DNA of 12,217 nt from JANXSD01 sp043758125 (GTDB taxonomy: Bacteria; Bacteroidota; Bacteroidia; AKYH767-A; OLB10): assembly GCA_043758125.1 (NCBI GenBank), contig JAYVOC010000071.1:1-12217 (forward strand), read 5' to 3'. Numbering within the stretch: position 1 is the first letter of the stretch; each line of letters opens with the position of its first letter. The notes under the pieces are model-generated. The model had not been told where the DNA came from, did no database searches, and saw only the letters and a list, made by a program, of their open reading frames with translations. The position numbers and the translations under genes are program-made. This document shows, one piece after another, positions 6,972 to 12,217 of this stretch.

Positions 6972-8940
6972 AGAAGCGATCTTTCGGTAAAAAATTCCAC
7001 TCTAAAATAGAAGACATGGGTATCGCCGTATCAAGAGCTCCAATCCTCACTGGTGGAGCATCAAGATAAGGAAAGCATTTCTCTGCAATGCGAGCAGTAA
7101 TCTCACCTCCTATTCCACCTGTTTGTGTATCCTCATGCATCACAATTACTTTTCCAGTTTTCTTTACGGAAGCAAGAACTGCTTCTTCATCCCACGGCAA
7201 TAATGTTCTTAAATCGATAAGATCAGCGGAAATTGATTCATCCATTTCTAACGCTTCTAATGCCCAATGAACACCTAATCCATAAGTAACAATAGTTACA
7301 TCGTTACCTTCGCGAACTAACTTTGCTTTGCCAATTTCAATTGTGTAATAATCATCAGAAATACTTTCACTAATACTTCTATAAAGAGCTTTATGCTCGA
7401 AAAACATAATTGGATTTGGATCTTCAATGGCAGCAGCTAATAAACCTTTAGCATCAGCAGGAAATGCAGGATAAACAATTTTTAATCCTGGTACATGAAA
7501 GAACCATGCTTCCGTTGATTGAGAATGAAATGGACCTGCTCCAGTTGCAGCACCCGTTGGCATCCTCACAACAACATCAACAGGTTGACCCCAACGATAA
7601 TGTGTCTTCGCTAAATTATTTACAATTTGATTAAATCCACAAGTTACAAAATCTGCAAATTGCATTTCAATAATTGATTTACAACCATTAATTGATAACC
7701 CTAAACCTGCACCTAGAATAGCAGATTCGCACAGTGGAGTATTGCGAACTCTTCCTTTTCCAAATTCTTCAACGAATCCTAAAGTCGCTTTAAATACACC
7801 TCCGTATTCGGCAACATCTTGTCCCATTATTACGAGGTTCGAATGACGTTGCATAGCTTGTCGCATAGCATCAGTGATTGCATCTAAATATCTTTTCTCT
7901 GTTTTCTGTAATGAAATTGGTTGAATTGTATTTTTTGGTGATAACGCATACATATCTCGAACTTCAATTTCTGTATGTGCTTCAACTTCTTTTTCTGCGT
8001 ACGATATTTCTAAACCCTTTTCAATTTCTTCTTTTATTCCAGCACGAATCATCGAAATAAAATCATCATCAATAATATTTTCAGAAAGCAAAAAATCTTC
8101 GTAATTTTTAATTGGATCTTTCTTTCCCCATTCTTCAAACAATTCTTGTGGAACATACTTTGTTCCTGAAGCTTCTTCGTGTCCACGCATTCGAAATGTT
8201 AAACATTCCAATAGAATAGGGCGAGGATTTTCGCGCATCGATGTTGCTAACCGATCTACTGTTTTATAAACTTCAAGAATATTATTTCCATTTACTTGAA
8301 CACCTTCAATACCATAACCAATTGCTTTATCAACAAATTGTTTGCAACGAAATTGATCTTTGCTAGGGGTTGATAATCCGTATCCATTATTTTCAATCAC
8401 AAAAATTACTGGTAGATCCCAAACAGCTGCTACATTGATACTCTCATGAAAATCGCCTTCGCTGCTTGCTCCATCACCCGTAAAAACTGCTGTAACATGT
8501 GCCTTTTCTTTTAATATATTCCCAAGAGCAATGCCATCAGCAACACCCATTTGAGGGCCCAGATGAGAAATCATACCTACGATCTTGTAGTCTTGAGTTC
8601 CCATATGGAACGAGCGATCGCGCCCTTTTGTAAATCCACCGGGCTTACCTGTAAATTGAGAAAACAATCGATTAAGTGGAATTCCACGAACAGTAAAAAC
8701 ACCTAGATTGCGGTGCATTGGCAAAATATATTCATCCTTATGTAATGCCATTGCAACACCAACAGAAATAGCTTCTTGTCCGATTCCTGAAAACCATTTT
8801 GATAGTTTACTTTGACGTAACAAGACGAGCATTTTTTCCTCAATAATTCGAGGTTTTATAAGTGCTTTATAAAGATCAATTAGGGTTTCATTGGAGATGC
8901 CTTCACGGTTGTATTGGAGATAAGGTTCAGTCTTGATCAT
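6940..8940 (-). CDS. Fused alpha/beta E1 of a branched-chain-type 2-oxoacid dehydrogenase
   Basis: This thiamine-diphosphate enzyme decarboxylates a 2-oxoacid and passes the acyl group to the lipoyl arm of an E2 partner. From the ATG at 8940 it has 666 residues. The alpha half (about 1-325) has GIGQEAISVG (52-61) and the cofactor motif GDGASSEG...NN (155-162, 184-185). The beta half begins near 345 with MGQDVAEYGG (372-381), then HSQSTEAWFFHVPGLK (472-487) and FFEHKALYR (513-521). The HSQS and FFE..ALYR wording favours the 2-oxoisovalerate (branched-chain) type over pyruvate dehydrogenase, but substrate cannot be fixed by reading. Fusion of the two halves is normal in Bacteroidota. An in-frame TTG at 8961, 5 nt after an AAAAAGGGG run, would add seven residues; I prefer the ATG. 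E2 and E3 genes are not in the window. Confidence 0.93.
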   Translation of the reverse strand: MIKTEPYLQYNREGISNETLIDLYKALIKPRIIEEKMLVLLRQSKLSKWFSGIGQEAISVGVAMALHKDEYILPMHRNLGVFTVRGIPLNRLFSQFTGKPGGFTKGRDRSFHMGTQDYKIVGMISHLGPQMGVADGIALGNILKEKAHVTAVFTGDGASSEGDFHESINVAAVWDLPVIFVIENNGYGLSTPSKDQFRCKQFVDKAIGYGIEGVQVNGNNILEVYKTVDRLATSMRENPRPILLECLTFRMRGHEEASGTKYVPQELFEEWGKKDPIKNYEDFLLSENIIDDDFISMIRAGIKEEIEKGLEISYAEKEVEAHTEIEVRDMYALSPKNTIQPISLQKTEKRYLDAITDAMRQAMQRHSNLVIMGQDVAEYGGVFKATLGFVEEFGKGRVRNTPLCESAILGAGLGLSINGCKSIIEMQFADFVTCGFNQIVNNLAKTHYRWGQPVDVVVRMPTGAATGAGPFHSQSTEAWFFHVPGLKIVYPAFPADAKGLLAAAIEDPNPIMFFEHKALYRSISESISDDYYTIEIGKAKLVREGNDVTIVTYGLGVHWALEALEMDESISADLIDLRTLLPWDEEAVLASVKKTGKVIVMHEDTQTGGIGGEITARIAEKCFPYLDAPPVRIGALDTAIPMSSILEWNFLPKDRFFIALKQLVDY

Positions 8941-9035
8941 AGCAGTAAAATACTTGCCCAAAAATACCCCTTTTTAGTGCTAGGAATCAAATAGATTGTC
9001 GAAATTTGTACAATATCTTTTAACAAATAGACAAA

Positions 9036-9173
9036 ATGCAAGAAATCATTGTTGGAATACTTTTCATTACCGCATTCTATTTTATCTCAAAACGCCTTTG
9101 GGATAACTTCCGACACAAAAAATCGAATGCTGGTTGTGCAAAGTGCGATATGAATGCGGAAGTGAAAAAATAG
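9036..9173 (+). CDS. FeoB-associated Cys-rich membrane protein (45 residues)
   Basis: This short gene, ATG at 9036 to TAG at 9171-9173, encodes one N-terminal membrane helix (about residues 3-18, starting MQEIIVGILF), a basic stretch KRLWDNFRHKK (19-29), and a C-terminal pair of cysteines, GCAKC (33-37). This plan matches the FeoB-associated Cys-rich membrane proteins, usually found next to the ferrous iron transporter genes feoA and feoB, where their role is not well defined. Known relatives often carry more cysteines; here there are only two, enough for a metal or disulfide site. No feo gene is in the window. It is divergent from the E1 gene and converges on lon, filling an otherwise gene-free gap of about 270 bp. 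The family match is from memory of the pattern, so moderately sure. Confidence 0.65.
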   Translation: MQEIIVGILFITAFYFISKRLWDNFRHKKSNAGCAKCDMNAEVKK

Positions 9174-9206
9174 CCAACCGAATAAAATTATTCGCTCGAC
9201 TATTTT
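9167..9206. terminator. Likely two-way terminator between the Cys-rich protein gene and lon
   Basis: Two nested inverted repeats lie between the convergent genes. The outer arms are AAAATAG (9167-9173) and CTATTTT (9200-9206); the inner arms CGAATAA (9179-9185) and TTATTCG (9188-9194) are also perfect. Five unpaired bases on each side separate the stems. On the plus strand the outer arm runs into TATTTTATTTT, and on the minus strand into CTATTTTTT, so a T-rich end follows the stem in both directions. The outer left arm includes the stop codon of the small gene. The stems are AT-rich, so termination may be weak. Confidence 0.55.
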
Positions 9207-9211
9207 ATTTT

Positions 9212-11767
9212 CTATCTTTTACGAACAATTTTCTTTTTCTTTTTAGCAATTAATACATTAGCATTTTTTGCTTCATGAATCAATTCTTTATGTTGCTGTT
9301 TTAATGATTCATTAATTGTTAGATCGATTGCATTTTTTGCTTTTTGAGAAGTTAGTGCAACCTTCAATACATCTAGCATATCTTCTACGTAATGAAATTT
9401 AAGATCAGTAAGGTATTCGGGTTTGATATCTAAAATATCTTTTTCGTTATCAACGGATAAAATTATTTCTTTTATTCCAGTCCGTTTTGCTGCAAGAATT
9501 TTTTCTTGAATACCGCCTACTGGCAATACTTTTCCGCGTAGTGTAATTTCACCTGTCATTGCAAGTTTACCTTTAATACGCTTTTGTGTAAACACCGATG
9601 CAAGTGAAGTAAGCATTGTAATACCTGCAGATGGGCCATCTTTTGGTATTGCACCTTCTGGAACGTGAACATGAATATTCCATTGATCAAACAAACGTGA
9701 ATCGATATTTAATTCATCCGCATGCGCTTTTAAAAATGCTAAGGCAATTACAGCAGACTCTTTCATAACATCACCAAGGTTTCCTGTTAATGTTAATTTG
9801 CCATTGCCTCTACTTAAACTTGATTCAATAAATAAAACACTTCCACCATTCGCACTCCAAGCAAGTCCTGTAACAACTCCAGCGATTTCGTTGTTTAGTA
9901 ATTTATCTTGAATAAATCGTGGAGCACCCAATGCTTTACGAATTACTTCAGCAGTAATTTTTGTTGGATATGGTTCTTCCATTGCAACCATTTTAGCAAC
10001 GGATCGAACAACAGATGCAATTGATTTTTCAAGAGTCCTAACACCCGATTCCCATGTATATTGTTCAATAATTACTTTCAACATATTTGGAGAAAAAGTT
10101 GTAGTAGTAGCTGTTAATCCGTGCGCTTCCAATTGCTTTGTTACCAAATGTTTTTGAGCGATGTGAATTTTTTCCTCTAATGTATATCCGCTAATTTCAA
10201 TAATTTCTAATCGATCACGCAATGCTGGTTGAATAGAACTCAACGAATTTGCTGTTGCAATAAATAATACTTTACTTAAATCATATTCGATCTCCACATA
10301 ATTATCATAGAATGCAGTATTTTGTTCTGGATCCAAAACTTCTAATAAAGCTGAAGAAGGATCACCATGAAAATCATTTGTTATTTTATCAATTTCATCT
10401 AAAATAAAAACTGGATTTGATGATTTTGCTTTCTTAATATTCTGAACGATTCTTCCTGGCATTGCGCCAATATACGTTTTTCTATGACCACGAATTTCTG
10501 CTTCATCACGCAATCCTCCAAGCGACATTCTCACATACTTACGACCGAGTGCTTCTGCAATTGATTTTCCTAAAGACGTTTTACCAACTCCTGGAGGACC
10601 TACCAAACACATGATAGGTGATTTCATATCCTTTTTCAATTTAATAACGGCAAGATATTCAAGGATACGATTTTTTACTTTCTCTAAACCAAAATGATCT
10701 CTGTTCAAAATTTTCTCAGCACGTTTAAGATCATAATTATCACTCGTGAATTCTTCCCATGGTAATTCTAAAAGAAGATCTAAATAATTTAATGTTACAG
10801 AATATTCTCCAGCAGCAGGATTAATTCTTCCAAGACGTTCCATTTCTTTATTGAAAATATCTGAAACATCTTTCGACCATTTTTTAGTCTTGGCACGTTC
10901 ACGCATTTCACTCAATTCTTTATCAGGAGTATTACCCCCTAATTCCTCCTGAATTGTTTTGAGTTGTTGATTTAAAAAATATTCGCGTTGTTGTTTATCA
11001 ATATCCGTTTTTACTTTACTCTGAATTTGATTTTTCAATTCGAGCATTTGTAATTCTTTCGTTAGATGCTCGAGAACTTTGGTAGCTCTATCTTTCAAGT
11101 CGTCCATCTCTAATAGCATTTGCTTTTTCTCAACATCAGCATTCATGTTGGAAGAAATAAAATTGATTAAAAAAGATGGACTCTCAATATTTCTTATCGC
11201 AAAACTTGCTTCTGAAGGAATATTTGGAGAGCTCTGAATAATTTGCATTGAAATATCTTTCAATGAATCTACAATAGCACCAAACTCTTGATCCGTTTCA
11301 ACTTTTGTATGATCAACAAAAGGTTCAATTTGTGCTTTTAAATAGGGATCTTCTTGAACTATATTTTTAATTTTGAATCTTCGTTTTCCTTGGATAATAA
11401 CGGTAGTATTTCCATCAGGCATCCTAAGCATCCGTAAAATCTGGGCTACTGTACCAATACTATTTAAATCCGTTAGCTTTGGATCTTCAACACTCACATC
11501 TTTTTGTGATACAACACCTATTATTCGATCAGCTGCATAGGCATCTTTAATCAACTTTATTGATTTATCACGACCTACTGTTATTGGTATGACAACTCCT
11601 GGAAAAAGAACTGTATTTCTTAATGGCAGTACCGACACAATGTCCGGCAGTTGCTCATTATTCATAAGCTCTTCGTCTTCATTGGTAAGTAAGGGTATTA
11701 ATTCTGGTTCATCATCCGAAATTGCAATTGCATTAAAAGGAAGATTATTATTTTGATCTGATATCAT
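9212..11767 (-). CDS. lon: ATP-dependent Lon protease
   Basis: Lon is a cytoplasmic hexameric AAA+ serine protease that degrades misfolded and short-lived regulatory proteins. The 851 residues comprise an acidic N-terminal extension (about 18-40), the substrate-binding LON domain starting at LPLRNTVLFPG (47-57), a coiled-coil linker (about 210-275), the AAA+ module with Walker A GPPGVGKT (390-397) and Walker B FILDEIDK (454-461), and the peptidase domain with Ser713 in PKDGPSAG and Lys756 in GGIQEKIL. The 43-residue distance between this dyad equals that of E. coli Lon (Ser679/Lys722). The protein is longer than E. coli Lon (784) because of both ends; the tail ends in a lysine/arginine-rich stretch (842-851). 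The ATG at 11767 is the start. The gap upstream holds a 14-bp palindrome. Confidence 0.98.
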   Translation of the reverse strand: MISDQNNNLPFNAIAISDDEPELIPLLTNEDEELMNNEQLPDIVSVLPLRNTVLFPGVVIPITVGRDKSIKLIKDAYAADRIIGVVSQKDVSVEDPKLTDLNSIGTVAQILRMLRMPDGNTTVIIQGKRRFKIKNIVQEDPYLKAQIEPFVDHTKVETDQEFGAIVDSLKDISMQIIQSSPNIPSEASFAIRNIESPSFLINFISSNMNADVEKKQMLLEMDDLKDRATKVLEHLTKELQMLELKNQIQSKVKTDIDKQQREYFLNQQLKTIQEELGGNTPDKELSEMRERAKTKKWSKDVSDIFNKEMERLGRINPAAGEYSVTLNYLDLLLELPWEEFTSDNYDLKRAEKILNRDHFGLEKVKNRILEYLAVIKLKKDMKSPIMCLVGPPGVGKTSLGKSIAEALGRKYVRMSLGGLRDEAEIRGHRKTYIGAMPGRIVQNIKKAKSSNPVFILDEIDKITNDFHGDPSSALLEVLDPEQNTAFYDNYVEIEYDLSKVLFIATANSLSSIQPALRDRLEIIEISGYTLEEKIHIAQKHLVTKQLEAHGLTATTTTFSPNMLKVIIEQYTWESGVRTLEKSIASVVRSVAKMVAMEEPYPTKITAEVIRKALGAPRFIQDKLLNNEIAGVVTGLAWSANGGSVLFIESSLSRGNGKLTLTGNLGDVMKESAVIALAFLKAHADELNIDSRLFDQWNIHVHVPEGAIPKDGPSAGITMLTSLASVFTQKRIKGKLAMTGEITLRGKVLPVGGIQEKILAAKRTGIKEIILSVDNEKDILDIKPEYLTDLKFHYVEDMLDVLKVALTSQKAKNAIDLTINESLKQQHKELIHEAKNANVLIAKKKKKIVRKR

Positions 11768-11793
11768 TTATTTCTGTGTCAATATGGCAGCAC

Positions 11794-11807
11794 AAAACCA
11801 TGGTTTT
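11794..11807. repeat. Perfect 14-bp palindrome upstream of lon
   Basis: AAAACCATGGTTTT is a perfect palindrome 26 bp before the lon start codon, in the 128-bp gap after the GlmU-like gene. Its place fits an operator or the edge of a promoter. It does not resemble the CIRCE heat-shock operator. An imperfect inverted repeat, ATATGCCAA (11833-11841) against TTGGAATAT (11850-11858), with one mismatch and an A-rich loop, lies further upstream. I see no convincing TTTG/TAnnTTTG promoter pair for lon in the gap. Confidence 0.3.
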
Positions 11808-11895
11808 TATCGAGCAGCGCTATGTTCAATGAATATGCCAAAAAAAATATTGGAATATCAATTAACTCATCACAAATTAGGAAATTAAATGCGAA

Positions 11896-12217
11896 TTAAT
11901 CCTCCTTATTTGGCTTTAGTTGAATCAAGTACAAGTGCGACAAAATATTTTTATCAGCAACTGTCATTACAATTTTTCTACGTGCCATCACACGTTCAGC
12001 TAATTCAATTACTTTATCAATTAAAAACATTTCGGAATCATCAATCGCTCCCCAAGTGAAAGAAGGGATAAATTTAGGAGGGAATCCAGCACCAAAAATA
12101 TTGGCACAGGCACCTACAACAGTTCCAGTATTAAACATCGTATTGATACCACATTTGCTATGATCACCCATAAATAAACCACAAAATTGAAGCGACGTAT
12201 TGATGTAATCATTAGAA
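11896..12217 (-). CDS. GlmU-like sugar nucleotidyltransferase, C-terminal part (cut by window edge)
   Basis: 106 codons of the C-terminal end are visible. The frame is open to the right edge, so the ATG at 12171 is internal, not a start. The sequence around LFMGDHSKCGINTMFNTGTV (from residue 14 of the fragment) followed by FPPKFIPSFTWG is the end of a left-handed beta-helix of hexapeptide repeats, as in GlmU acetyltransferase domains. The closing segment IELAERVMARRKIVMTVADKN is characteristic of the Bacteroidota GlmU-like proteins. These are annotated as putative sugar nucleotidyltransferases involved in making activated sugars for envelope polymers. The exact sugar is unknown, and the catalytic N-terminal domain lies outside the window. 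It reads in the same direction as lon, 128 bp upstream of it. Confidence 0.85.
   Translation of the reverse strand, partial: SNDYINTSLQFCGLFMGDHSKCGINTMFNTGTVVGACANIFGAGFPPKFIPSFTWGAIDDSEMFLIDKVIELAERVMARRKIVMTVADKNILSHLYLIQLKPNKED

Noticed and set aside
6800..7000. 66-codon minus-strand frame across the patatin/E1 junction
   Set aside because: It overlaps the 3' ends of two well-supported genes in another frame and has no recognisable domain.
7088..8060. Two 60-codon plus-strand frames antisense to the E1 gene
   Set aside because: They are low-complexity shadows of conserved E1 coding sequence.
867..11767. A joint FtsH/Lon protease island
   Set aside because: The two genes are about 6 kb apart on opposite strands with unrelated genes between them and no shared regulatory site that I can see.
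11896..12171. A complete 91-residue protein starting at 12171
   Set aside because: The reading frame continues without a stop to the right edge and the extra residues fit the GlmU-like family, so this is the end of a longer gene.

Overview
The window looks like an ordinary chromosomal housekeeping segment of a low-GC member of the Bacteroidota. Three things point there: the gene order birA / rsfS - ftsH - LUD protein - DUF2007 - cdsA, a fused alpha/beta 2-oxoacid dehydrogenase E1, and a GlmU-like sugar nucleotidyltransferase of the type usual in that phylum. The two best promoter candidates also match the Bacteroidota -7 element TAnnTTTG. I see no tRNA, rRNA, CRISPR array, insertion sequence, prophage or toxin/antitoxin gene.

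Layout. Positions 1-351 (minus) hold the N-terminal part of a biotin-protein ligase, cut by the window edge. A 51-bp gap, with opposed -7 elements, separates it from a plus-strand run: rsfS (403-795), ftsH (867-2957), a LUD/LutC-type protein (2970-3614), a DUF2007 protein (3614-3826) and cdsA (3823-4632, GTG start). The last three overlap or nearly touch and are probably translationally coupled. After 77 bp comes a 753-residue membrane-anchored patatin-like lipase (4710-6971). Its 3' end overlaps by 32 bp the convergent gene for the fused E1 (6940-8940, minus). Divergent from E1 is a 45-codon gene for a FeoB-associated Cys-rich membrane protein (9036-9173), short enough to be missed easily. 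It converges on lon (9212-11767, minus), and a nested inverted repeat between them looks like a two-way terminator. Upstream of lon, and on the same strand, is the C-terminal part of the GlmU-like enzyme (11896 to the edge).

How the genes fit together. The left half combines ribosome silencing (RsfS), inner-membrane proteolysis (FtsH) and the CDP-diacylglycerol step of phospholipid synthesis (CdsA). The patatin-like lipase downstream could act on the same lipids, but that is inference. FtsH and Lon are two separate ATP-dependent proteases about 6 kb apart, on opposite strands, with no sign of shared control. The E1 would need E2 and E3 partners encoded elsewhere.

I do not find convincing evidence of a new multi-gene system. 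The items most worth a second look are the patatin protein with its long multi-pass N-terminal region, the small Cys-rich membrane protein without feoA/feoB beside it, the overlapping face-to-face promoter elements at birA/rsfS, and several perfect inverted repeats in short intergenic gaps.
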